A DNA stretch of 64,000 nt, from assembly GCF_002140975.2 (NCBI RefSeq), contig NZ_CP147247.1, positions 2,536,001 through 2,600,000 on the forward strand, in the 5' to 3' direction. The position numbers and the translations under genes were made by a program. A model generated the notes under the pieces. The model was not told the origin of the DNA, searched no databases, and was given only the letters and a program-made list of their open reading frames with translations. The stretch is from Enterococcus sp. 9E7_DIV0242. GTDB lineage: Bacteria > Bacillota > Bacilli > Lactobacillales > Enterococcaceae. Shown here one piece after another: positions 39,475-47,707 of this stretch; within the stretch, counting starts at the first letter, position 1; each line of letters starts with the position of its first letter.

Positions 39475-40455
39475 ATGAAAAAGAAATTAATTGGATTAAG
39501 TTTATTAGCAACAGCAGCAGTCGTTCTTGGCGCCTGTGGCAACAACGATGAGAAGAAAGACAGCGGCAGCAATAGCGATAGTGTCACGATCGGCGTATTA
39601 CAGCCTGTTGAGCACGGTTCTTTAGACGCCGCTTACGAAGGGTTTAAAGAAGGCCTTGCTGAAAATGGCTATACCGAAGGTGAAAATGTGACGTTTGAAT
39701 ACAGTAACGCCCAAAATGACCAGTCACAATTAAAATCAATGAGCGAAAAACTGGTGAAATCAAAGCCTGAACTGCTCCTTGGTATCGGAACACCAGCAGC
39801 TCAGTCATTATTGAACGAAACCACTGATATTCCCATGGTCGTGACAGCAGTGACTGATCTAGTCGGTGCCAAACTAGTGAAATCAGATGACAAACCTGGC
39901 GGCAACGTCACAGGGACAACAGATATGGTTTCGATTGAAAAACAAATCGAATTGCTTTTAAGCATCGTACCTGATGCTAAAACCATCGGGATCATGTATA
40001 ACGCCGGTGAAGCAAACTCGAAAATCCAAGCAGATTTAGCTGAAGAAGCGCTGAAAAAAGCAGGCGTCAGTGTTAAAGTATTGACGGCGAACTCAACCAA
40101 TGATGTGCAACAGGTAACGACTAGTTTGGCAAAAGACGTAGATGGCATCTACATTCCTACAGATAACACCTTCGCCTCTGCTTCCGCAGTAATCGGTGAT
40201 GTTGCGAAGGAACAAAAAATCCCAATCGTCCCTGCCTCTATCGACCAAGTAAAAGAAGGTGGACTGGCGACTATCGGGATCGACTATCATTCTTTAGGAA
40301 AACAAACAGGCGCAATGGCCGCAAAAATCCTGAAAGGCGATGCTGAACCAGCAACTATGCCTGTTGAAAGTGCGGATGAACTAGAGCTATATGTCAATGA
40401 AGATATGGCAAAAGCTTTAGACATTGACCCAGAAAGCATCCAAGCACCCAAATAA
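39475..40455 (+). CDS. trpX: ABC transporter substrate-binding lipoprotein, TrpX family
   Basis: 326 residues. A lipoprotein signal (lipobox VLGAC, Cys about residue 22) precedes a COG2984-type binding protein (VTIGVLQPVEHGSLD, GIGTPAAQS, VVTAVTDLVGAKLV). This family is annotated as tryptophan-binding TrpX in streptococci. The Tyr/Phe leader peptide upstream suggests an aromatic substrate, perhaps tyrosine or phenylalanine. Two adjacent ATGs (39472, 39475) follow GGAGG; the second has better spacing. First gene of a three-gene importer operon. Confidence 0.88.
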   Translation: MKKKLIGLSLLATAAVVLGACGNNDEKKDSGSNSDSVTIGVLQPVEHGSLDAAYEGFKEGLAENGYTEGENVTFEYSNAQNDQSQLKSMSEKLVKSKPELLLGIGTPAAQSLLNETTDIPMVVTAVTDLVGAKLVKSDDKPGGNVTGTTDMVSIEKQIELLLSIVPDAKTIGIMYNAGEANSKIQADLAEEALKKAGVSVKVLTANSTNDVQQVTTSLAKDVDGIYIPTDNTFASASAVIGDVAKEQKIPIVPASIDQVKEGGLATIGIDYHSLGKQTGAMAAKILKGDAEPATMPVESADELELYVNEDMAKALDIDPESIQAPK

Positions 40456-40610
40456 CCTATTTTGAATTTTGTCCGGAAGCTAGAGTACCAAGGGGATATG
40501 TAGTGTCTTTTTAACTCTAAAGCTGAGATAAACTCTTTTTACCTCGGCTTCAGATGCTCATTCCCCGCCGGGCGCTATACATAAACTTAATTGGAAAGAA
40601 GCTGATTTTT

Positions 40611-41549
40611 TTGATAGATATTTTACTTTCTTCAACCTCACAGGGACTCTTATGGTCGTTATTGGCAATTGGTGTTTTCCTGACTTACCGTATTCTTGAT
40701 ATTGCCGATTTAACAACTGAGGGTAGTTTCCCTTTAGGCGGAGCGGTGGCAGCCGTGATACTAGTCAAAGAGCCAGAAACCTGGCCGTCCTTTCTACAAC
40801 CGATTCTAACAAGTCATCCATTGGTGCTTCCCGTATTAGCCCTTATTATTGCTTTCATTGCAGGCGCGTTGGCTGGCTTAGTTTCGGGTATTCTGCATAC
40901 AAAACTGAAAATTCCCGCTTTACTGGCTGGGATTATTACTATGACCGGTTTGTATAGTATCAATTCCCGAATCATGGGTGCACCAAACATTTCTCTCTTA
41001 GGTGCAGAAACGATTTTTTCTCAAGCGCAAAAGCTTGGCGTTGATAAAGTAACGAGCGTCATCCTCGTAGGTTTGGTTGTTGTCATGCTCGTAATCGGAC
41101 TGCTGACACTATTCTTCAAAACAGAAATTGGTTTGGCGACTCGTGCAACGGGTGATAATATCGACATGAGTCAAGCCAATGGAATCAATACAGATCGAAT
41201 GAAAATGATCGGCTACATGCTGTCCAATGGCTGTATCGCGTTATCCGGTGCTCTACTGATCCAAAACAATAACTTTGCCGATCTGAACTCTGGAATCGGA
41301 ACAATCGTTATTGGGCTGGCTTCTATCATTATTGCGGAAGTATTACTTAGAAACAGACCGCTATTTTCCCGTATGCTCACTATTGTTGTGGGTGCGATTT
41401 TATACCGCTTCATTCTGGCATTGGTACTGGAATTCAATGTCGATCCGACAGACCTGAAATTATTCTCTGCACTGATTCTTGTGTTGTGTCTGTCTTCACC
41501 ACTTATCCAGAAAAAACTGAAACTGCCTAAAAAAGGAGGTGCCCGCTAA
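40611..41549 (+). CDS. ABC transporter permease of the TrpXYZ type
   Basis: About 312 residues with eight or more membrane segments and family motifs TYRILDIADLTTEGSFPLGGA and NNFADLNSGIGTIVIGLASII. It forms the channel of the importer. The start is uncertain: no ATG with a ribosome site is available; TTG at 40611 matches where homologues begin (IDILLSS...SQGLLWS), with a weak GGAAAGAAG upstream. An ATG at 40554 would add an unlikely charged extension. The ATPase gene overlaps its stop codon. Confidence 0.85.
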   Translation: MIDILLSSTSQGLLWSLLAIGVFLTYRILDIADLTTEGSFPLGGAVAAVILVKEPETWPSFLQPILTSHPLVLPVLALIIAFIAGALAGLVSGILHTKLKIPALLAGIITMTGLYSINSRIMGAPNISLLGAETIFSQAQKLGVDKVTSVILVGLVVVMLVIGLLTLFFKTEIGLATRATGDNIDMSQANGINTDRMKMIGYMLSNGCIALSGALLIQNNNFADLNSGIGTIVIGLASIIIAEVLLRNRPLFSRMLTIVVGAILYRFILALVLEFNVDPTDLKLFSALILVLCLSSPLIQKKLKLPKKGGAR

Positions 41550-42352
41550 TGGAAGCTGTATTGACCATTGAAAACCTGCATCAATATTTTGAAAGAGGAA
41601 CGGTTAACGAAAACCATGTTTTGAAAGGGATCAACCTAACAATCAACAAAGGGGAATTCATCACGATCATCGGTGGAAATGGTGCTGGAAAATCCACCTT
41701 GCTTAACAGTATTGCCGGCACGTTACCTATAGAAGAAGGCAAAATGATCATGAATAAAAAAGATATCACTAAACAAAAAGTCATGACTCGCTCAAAACAA
41801 ATCAGTCGTGTCTTTCAAGACCCTAAAATGGGGACCGCTGTTAGATTGACTGTGGAAGAAAACATGGCACTGGCAATGAAACGTGGAAAAAAACGCGGCC
41901 TGGGTAGCGGCGTTCGTAAAAGTGATCGTGCATTTTTCAAAGAGCACTTAGCCAAGCTGAACCTAAATCTGGAAAACCGTCTGACTGCCGAAATTGGGCT
42001 CCTTTCCGGCGGACAGCGTCAGGCAATCACATTACTGATGGCAACCTTGATTCAGCCTGAGCTGATTTTATTGGATGAGCATACAGCCGCTTTGGACCCT
42101 AAAACATCCGTCACAGTTATGGAACTGACTGATCGACTGATCAAAGAACAACAACTGACGGCGTTTATGGTTACGCACAACATGGAGGATGCTATTCGGT
42201 ATGGTAATCGTCTGATTATGCTGCATCAAGGAAACATCGTCGTAGATGTTCCGGCAGAAGAAAAGAAACATTTAACGGTCAATGAATTGATGGAGATGTT
42301 CCACAAAAACAGTGGTACAGAACTGAAGGATGACCAGCTCCTGTTAGTTTGA
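41549..42352 (+). CDS. ABC transporter ATP-binding protein of the TrpXYZ type
   Basis: 267 residues. Walker A GGNGAGKST, signature LLSGGQRQAITLL, Walker B LILLDEHTAALD and the switch His (VTHN) are present. Its ATG overlaps the permease stop (TAATG) with GGAGGTG inside the permease gene, so translation is coupled. It energises amino acid import with the two upstream proteins. Confidence 0.9.
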   Translation: MEAVLTIENLHQYFERGTVNENHVLKGINLTINKGEFITIIGGNGAGKSTLLNSIAGTLPIEEGKMIMNKKDITKQKVMTRSKQISRVFQDPKMGTAVRLTVEENMALAMKRGKKRGLGSGVRKSDRAFFKEHLAKLNLNLENRLTAEIGLLSGGQRQAITLLMATLIQPELILLDEHTAALDPKTSVTVMELTDRLIKEQQLTAFMVTHNMEDAIRYGNRLIMLHQGNIVVDVPAEEKKHLTVNELMEMFHKNSGTELKDDQLLLV

Positions 42353-42379
42353 TTCTCTCAACCAAAAAATTCCAAACAA

Positions 42380-42427
42380 AAAACTACGAACAAGCATCCA
42401 ACTGGAACGCTTGTCCGTAGTTTTTTT
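42380..42427. terminator. Bidirectional terminator after the importer operon
   Basis: AACTACG.ACAAGC pairs with GCTTGT.CGTAGTT, flanked by A and T runs. Confidence 0.9.
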
Positions 42428-42433
42428 CATTCA

Positions 42434-42646
42434 TTAGCCGCCAATCAGGAAATCCAGTACATTCCAGCCGTCTGAGGTTTGTCCTCTATATAGCTCAGTA
42501 AAACCGCAACGCGTGCAGCTCACGGTAATAAATTTCTTGTTCTGGACATCGAAAATCTTTGCAAAGTTCCCACCAGTTGCCTGAAATTGATCTGATACGT
42601 AGTGGGTATTTCCACATTTATCACAAACATATTGCTTTTTCTCCAT
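42434..42646 (-). CDS. Small zinc-ribbon protein
   Basis: 70 residues. Two Cys pairs (CDKCG and CTRCG) about 35 residues apart form a probable zinc ribbon, ending in the conserved NVLDFLIGG. It resembles predicted nucleic-acid-binding zinc-ribbon proteins (COG3478). Function unknown. The ATG at 42646 follows GAGGAAG; the longer frame lacks a site. Confidence 0.82.
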   Translation of the reverse strand: MEKKQYVCDKCGNTHYVSDQFQATGGNFAKIFDVQNKKFITVSCTRCGFTELYRGQTSDGWNVLDFLIGG

Positions 42647-42846
42647 TTTTGTCTTCCTCTTTTCTGTTGTTGTTGATAAAATTATAGCAAATTCAAACGA
42701 ATGACGCATACATCTAAGGAATGAATTTTACACTTTATTTCACCGCTTTTTCATGACTACCAAATACATATTGAAACGGCATAAAAATGGTTATTCTATC
42801 GGAACTAAATAAAATACAGAAGAAAAACAACTAAGGACGTGACAAA

Positions 42847-43818
42847 ATGACGATAAAAAGCAGCATCCTCTCTTTGCTAATGAGGCAATCTCCCGCCTTC
42901 ATTTCAGGAGAAGAAATGGCCCAGCAGTTAAATGTCTCAAGAACAGCAATTTGGAAAGCCATCAACGAGCTAAAAAAAGATGGCCATGTGATCAATAGTG
43001 ACCGAAAGGGCTACCAGTATCAGCCATCAGATATTTTATCCGTAGAAGGCATACGCCTACGCCTTGCAAAAGAGACGCCTGAACTGGCAATCAAGCTACT
43101 CAGCTCTTCTGCTTCAACGATGAAAGATGCCAAGCTTGCAGCGCTCAACGGCGAAGCTGAAAATACCTTAGTCATCGCAGACATGCAAGAAGCGCCCAAA
43201 GGCCGATTCGGTCGTCCTTTTTTCGCCAGCGAAGGCGGTGGCATCTACATGAGCATTTTACTACGCCCCAATCAAAGCTTTGAAGAGATGGCCCAATACA
43301 CGATCATTATGGCCGTTGCTATCGCAGAGGCGACTGAGGCGATGACAGGAATTTCTCTGGAAATCAAATGGGTCAATGACATCTATAAAGACGGAAAGAA
43401 AATCTGCGGCATCCTATCAGAAGCAATGAGTGACGTTGAATCCGGTCAAATTACCAATATCGTCATCGGCATGGGAATCAATTTTTCCATCCGGCAGGAA
43501 GAATTCCCAGCGGATATCCAAGAGAAGGCAACTTCTCTATTTAGCGACCGACAACCGACACTTACTAGAAATGAACTGATTGCGGCGATCTGGAACCGAT
43601 TCTACGAAATCCTAAGCCAAAATAATACAGATTTTCTTGATTACTATCGAAAAAAATCCTTTGTTCTCGGAAAAGAAGTCACCTTCACACAAGCCGGAAC
43701 ACAGTTTCAAGGAACCGCCGAAACAATCACCGAACAAGGTGAGCTGATTGTTCGACTAAAAACCGGAGCACAAAAGATACTATCCTCCGGTGAAATAAGT
43801 CTAAGCAGTATTAAATAG
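42847..43818 (+). CDS. birA: Bifunctional biotin-protein ligase and biotin operon repressor
   Basis: 323 residues. An N-terminal winged helix (SGEEMAQQLNVSRTAIWKAINELKKDGH) is followed by the ligase domain with the GRFGRPF biotinoyl-AMP loop, LEIKWVNDIY and KICGILSE, and a C-terminal SH3-like domain. It biotinylates carboxylase subunits and, when saturated, represses biotin genes. It is the likely repressor at the bioY operator at 9663. Confidence 0.95.
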   Translation: MTIKSSILSLLMRQSPAFISGEEMAQQLNVSRTAIWKAINELKKDGHVINSDRKGYQYQPSDILSVEGIRLRLAKETPELAIKLLSSSASTMKDAKLAALNGEAENTLVIADMQEAPKGRFGRPFFASEGGGIYMSILLRPNQSFEEMAQYTIIMAVAIAEATEAMTGISLEIKWVNDIYKDGKKICGILSEAMSDVESGQITNIVIGMGINFSIRQEEFPADIQEKATSLFSDRQPTLTRNELIAAIWNRFYEILSQNNTDFLDYYRKKSFVLGKEVTFTQAGTQFQGTAETITEQGELIVRLKTGAQKILSSGEISLSSIK

Positions 43819-43830
43819 AGACAAAATCAA

Positions 43831-43877
43831 ACATCCACCCTGAAAAGCTGCCATAAGGAACCTTTCAGGGAGGATGT
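43831..43877. terminator. Bidirectional terminator between birA and menA
   Basis: ACATCC.CCCTGAAA pairs with TTTCAGGG.GGATGT; T-rich sequence follows on the plus strand. Confidence 0.8.
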
Positions 43878-43934
43878 CATTTGTTTCGACTATTTTTTTC
43901 CAAACAACATACTTCAATAGTTGCAGAAAAAATT

Positions 43935-44891
43935 TTACGAAAATTTGTTCAAAATAATCATAGCTAATAAACCAATCAAATAGCTGCCGTTGAACAGTAT
44001 CAGATTATTGATAGAAAAACGGAAGCTTTTCGGCTGTGGCAATTCCTTTTTGAACTGCTGCAGATTTTTTCGGATTTTCGGAAAAGAAAGTAGCACGAGT
44101 AGAATCGGCCAGTCGTATACGCCAAATAGCATCCCTAATAAGATTACTGCATAGCAAAACAGCTGCAATAGCTGAAATAACAACACACCTTTTTTACGCC
44201 CAATATAATAGACTAATGTGTATCGATGATTTTCTATATCCGTATCCAAATCCCGCAGGTTATTCGCAAGCATAATGTTGGCGATCGTCAACACCATAGG
44301 CAATGATGCCCAAACAACAGCCAATGTTTGCCAGATATTTCCCGTCAAGGCAAAGGTTCCTTTTATAAACGATATATCCAGATAAAAGGGTGGATTTTGT
44401 CCCACATTCAGATAAACCGTCATTGCAAAAATCCCCAGCCCCATTGTCACACCACTGAACACTTCCCCTAACGGCATCCGGGACAAAGGGATCGGACCAA
44501 ATGTATAAAAAATCCCAATCAAGCAACACACACCACCCATAAACAGAAGCAGCCAGCCTGTCTGAATCGCCAGAACCAAACCAATTACCGCTGTGAAACC
44601 AATCATTCCAAAAATCATATTCCTCACCAATAGTGGGGACACACCGGAAACACCGATGATATTTTCTTCATATTTATATGCTTCTGATTTTGCTTTATGG
44701 AAGTCCATATAATTATTGATTGCTGTTGTCGCCATATCAAAGACGACCATTCCTACAAAAAATAGCAACGTGTGCACCCATGAAACCTGATCAAAGTAAG
44801 CGATCGAAAATAATACACCCACAAAAAAAGGAAACAGACTAGCAAGTTTGGTACGAATCTCCACTATTTCTAAAAACACCTTTATTGTCAT
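43935..44891 (-). CDS. menA: 1,4-dihydroxy-2-naphthoate polyprenyltransferase (MenA/DmkA)
   Basis: 318 residues, UbiA-family membrane enzyme with about nine helices. Motif one is NNYMDFHKA and motif two NNLRDLDTDIENHR, supplying the Asp residues that hold Mg-diphosphate. It attaches a polyprenyl chain to dihydroxynaphthoate to make demethylmenaquinone. In Listeria and Enterococcus the copy next to ndh2/eetAB is called dmkA and supplies the quinone dedicated to extracellular electron transfer. It follows fmnB by 12 bases in one operon. Confidence 0.92.
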   Translation of the reverse strand: MTIKVFLEIVEIRTKLASLFPFFVGVLFSIAYFDQVSWVHTLLFFVGMVVFDMATTAINNYMDFHKAKSEAYKYEENIIGVSGVSPLLVRNMIFGMIGFTAVIGLVLAIQTGWLLLFMGGVCCLIGIFYTFGPIPLSRMPLGEVFSGVTMGLGIFAMTVYLNVGQNPPFYLDISFIKGTFALTGNIWQTLAVVWASLPMVLTIANIMLANNLRDLDTDIENHRYTLVYYIGRKKGVLLFQLLQLFCYAVILLGMLFGVYDWPILLVLLSFPKIRKNLQQFKKELPQPKSFRFSINNLILFNGSYLIGLLAMIILNKFS

Positions 44892-44903
44892 ACACTTTGC
44901 CCC

Positions 44904-45983
44904 TTACTCCAATTCTGAACGATCCCCCATGGTATAGCCGGAATCTTCTCCCAGTACAAAGGTCTCTTCTATATCTTTGCTGACATAAACCTTATCGTCC
45001 TTCGTTACAAAAATCACATCCACATCTTTCAGTCCTTCTGCGTATTCCAATCCTTTTTTCACACCCATAGAAAATACAGCCGTAGACAAGCCATCCCCAT
45101 CGATGGACTTATTAGTAATAATTGTTACACCGGCAATATCATTATCAAAAGGATAGCCTGTTGTCGGATCAAACAAATGATGGTAGGTTTCCCCATTGAC
45201 TTTCAGATATCGTTCATAGATACCGGAAGTCACTAATGTTTTATCCCGTTCTTTCACCGTACCGATCACGGTATTTCTCGCTTTATTTGGGTCTTGAATC
45301 CCGACATTCCAGTCCTCGTCCTCTCCTCTTGGACTGTGCCCTAAAACATACACATTCCCGCCGAGGTCGATGATTGCTGTCGTTACGCCATTGTCCTTCA
45401 ACACTTCTACTACTTCGTCAGTGATATAGCCCTTAGCGATAGCCCCAAGATCGAGCGCCATCCCTTTTTCTTCAAGATAAACCGTCTTTTCTTTATCATC
45501 TAATACGACTTTATGATAATCAACCAGCTTCAATGCTTGATCGATTTCTTCCTGTGATGGTTTTCGGGCATCATCAAAGCCAATATGCCACAACTGAGTA
45601 ATTGGACCGATCGCCATATCAAAACCACCGTTGGAGTCCTCACTATACTCATATGCGCGTTTCAATAATGTATAAACATCATCGGAAACCTTGACTGGCT
45701 CAATCCCGGCTTTTTCATTGATTGCATCGATTTCTGAGCCGGATTCATTAACAGTGATTTCATCCCCCAGTTTTTTGATTCGATCAAAGGCCTGATCCAA
45801 AACATCCTTTTTCCCATCATCGTAAATCCGTATCTGCACATACGTCCCCAGTAATAGCTCCTGCTTTGAGTACGGCTCTTTATTTACCTTACTTTCTTCT
45901 TTCTGATTGCTTGAACAACCGGCAATTACCAGTACTAAAACAAACAGTAAACTAAAGGCTGCCCATAGTCGTCGGTTTCTCAT
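44904..45983 (-). CDS. fmnB: FAD:protein FMN transferase (ApbE family), lipoprotein
   Basis: 359 residues. Lipobox VIAGC (Cys 23) places it on the outer face of the membrane. ApbE-family motifs ALDLGAIAKGYITD, IDLGGNVYVLG and DGLSTAVFSMG are present. It transfers FMN from FAD onto Thr/Ser of target proteins, here most likely the two domains of PplA encoded next to it. First gene of the fmnB-menA operon, after its own promoter region downstream of the pplA terminator. Confidence 0.93.
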   Translation of the reverse strand: MRNRRLWAAFSLLFVLVLVIAGCSSNQKEESKVNKEPYSKQELLLGTYVQIRIYDDGKKDVLDQAFDRIKKLGDEITVNESGSEIDAINEKAGIEPVKVSDDVYTLLKRAYEYSEDSNGGFDMAIGPITQLWHIGFDDARKPSQEEIDQALKLVDYHKVVLDDKEKTVYLEEKGMALDLGAIAKGYITDEVVEVLKDNGVTTAIIDLGGNVYVLGHSPRGEDEDWNVGIQDPNKARNTVIGTVKERDKTLVTSGIYERYLKVNGETYHHLFDPTTGYPFDNDIAGVTIITNKSIDGDGLSTAVFSMGVKKGLEYAEGLKDVDVIFVTKDDKVYVSKDIEETFVLGEDSGYTMGDRSELE

Positions 45984-46171
45984 TGTTATACCACGTCCTT
46001 ATCAAAATCTATTCAACAAATCTATTTCTTCCATTTAACAAAACACTTTCAAGTATAATGCAGAATATCAGATTTCACTAGCAAAATCTCTTCTTATTTG
46101 GTGGAACTATGTAAATTGTCAGCCATCCTTTTAGGGGAATCCCGAAATCTATATCCCCATTTATTCCGAAC

Positions 46172-46211
46172 AAAAAAAGCAGGACAATCATTCAAGTGAA
46201 AATTGTCCTGC
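46172..46211 (-). terminator. pplA terminator
   Basis: GCAGGACAAT/ATTGTCCTGC hairpin followed on the minus strand by seven T. Confidence 0.88.
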
Positions 46212-46292
46212 CAGCTACTTTTTTAGAACTATTATATTTCTATGCCTGCTCATTATCTGTATAGGATAGACAGACATTTCCATCATACGTTC

Positions 46293-47228
46293 TTATTTTT
46301 TCATTACAATGTTGTCAACAGTGATTTCAGCTGTATCGCCTTTTTCAGCAGCATTGATCAACTGTTCTGCATAGATAACAAATGAATGGAAGCTATGAGT
46401 TGCACCAGTTACAACATCCATTCCGGCAGGAGAACCGTCTTCTTCACCCATCGCTTTAACAAACTCTTCGTTGAAGGTTGGAATGAATTCAGATGGATCT
46501 GTACCAGCTTTGTCTTTCATCATTTCGTTGTATTCAGTATCATCTTGTTTTGATTTGCCTTCATCATCCACATTGTCATACTTAGATTCAGCTACCTTGC
46601 CATCTTTTACAACAATCGTAAATTCTGTGTGGTACCCATTTGAGTTGTTTTTCTCTTTCAATGTATATGAACCATCTTTCAGGTCAGCGCCATTGTCGAT
46701 TTCAATTGTTTCAGTATTGCCAGCTTGAGCCGCTTGAATCAATTGTTGTGCATAGTTTTGGAATGACTCAAATGAATGTGTCGCGCCAGATACAACATCG
46801 ATATCAGAAGGTGATTGCTTTGCAACAAGCTCTTCATTGAATTTAGGAATAAATTCTTCTGGACTTACGCCAGCTTTATCTTTCATATTTTTATTATAGT
46901 CTGCGTTATCAACTTTTGATTCACCGGCTTCATTGATGTTGTCATACTTAGATTCTACGATTTTCCCGTCTTTTACAGTAATTTCAAATGATACACGGTA
47001 ATCATTAGAATAGTTTTTCTCTTCTAACTTATACGTACCATCCTGCAAATCTCCGCCTGCTTCTTTCACAGCTTCAGTTGAAGATTCTTCCGTTTTTGAA
47101 GAAGACGCTGCTGTTGATGATGCACTTGACGAATCCGCAGTATCCTTGTTGTCAGATCCACACGCAGCTAAGACTACTGTTGTTAATGCGATTGCCGCAA
47201 AGCTCTTGATAAATTTGTTCGCTTTCAT
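46293..47228 (-). CDS. pplA: FMN-binding extracellular electron-transfer lipoprotein
   Basis: 311 residues. A lipoprotein signal (lipobox VLAAC, Cys 23) and a Ser/Thr linker precede two tandem FMN-binding domains. Each has the flavinylation motif: DVVSGATHS (Thr about 150) and DVVTGATHS (Thr about 277). In Listeria the homologue PplA receives FMN from FmnB and passes electrons to outside acceptors such as iron. The two domains are near-duplicates (LxDGxYxLxEKNxSNxY). AAGGTGG precedes the ATG. Transcribed alone. Confidence 0.94.
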   Translation of the reverse strand: MKANKFIKSFAAIALTTVVLAACGSDNKDTADSSSASSTAASSSKTEESSTEAVKEAGGDLQDGTYKLEEKNYSNDYRVSFEITVKDGKIVESKYDNINEAGESKVDNADYNKNMKDKAGVSPEEFIPKFNEELVAKQSPSDIDVVSGATHSFESFQNYAQQLIQAAQAGNTETIEIDNGADLKDGSYTLKEKNNSNGYHTEFTIVVKDGKVAESKYDNVDDEGKSKQDDTEYNEMMKDKAGTDPSEFIPTFNEEFVKAMGEEDGSPAGMDVVTGATHSFHSFVIYAEQLINAAEKGDTAEITVDNIVMKK

Positions 47229-47473
47229 TTTTTTCCACCTTTTCCTTGTATAATACTTTTGTTTTGTATGAACTCTGTTAAAACCACCACAAGAAGCAAC
47301 GATTCTATTACCCAAATAATCGTCCATAATCACTTCTCATGAGAGAAAGGGCTCGACAATGTTCATCATATGAATACTACTTAAGCAAGCCAGACAACGA
47401 AGAATCCTTATTGATAACAGTTATTCTTTGTGCAAGTACTGATTCAGTAATAGCCATATAGTCACAAATTTTT

Positions 47474-47490
47474 TCACAAAAACTTTGTGA
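47474..47490. promoter_or_regulatory. Palindrome between pplA and ndh2
   Basis: TCACAAA-AAC-TTTGTGA is a perfect 17-base palindrome in the divergent intergenic region, with another CACAAA just upstream. Its TTGTGA/TCACAA elements recall redox regulators (Rex and CRP/FNR types), but the half-site order does not match Rex exactly. Confidence 0.45.
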
Positions 47491-47618
47491 TTCAATTAAC
47501 ATTCTAACGAATTATCTTTTTCTGTCAACTACACATTAGAATAATTCGTAAAACTTATCACATTTTCATACTATTTTAATCTGAAATCAGTTATTTGATT
47601 CATTATAAGAATTGGTAT

Positions 47619-47647
47619 TAGACAAAAGGCTAAAGTCGCTATATAAT
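47619..47647 (+). promoter_or_regulatory. ndh2 promoter
   Basis: TAGACA (47619-47624), a 17-base spacer, TATAAT (47642-47647), about 60 bases before the ndh2 start. Confidence 0.6.
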
Positions 47648-47707
47648 GAATTCGATTGCGAAATTATGATCAATTATACTTTTATATTTTTAAGGAGCGG
47701 ATTACCA

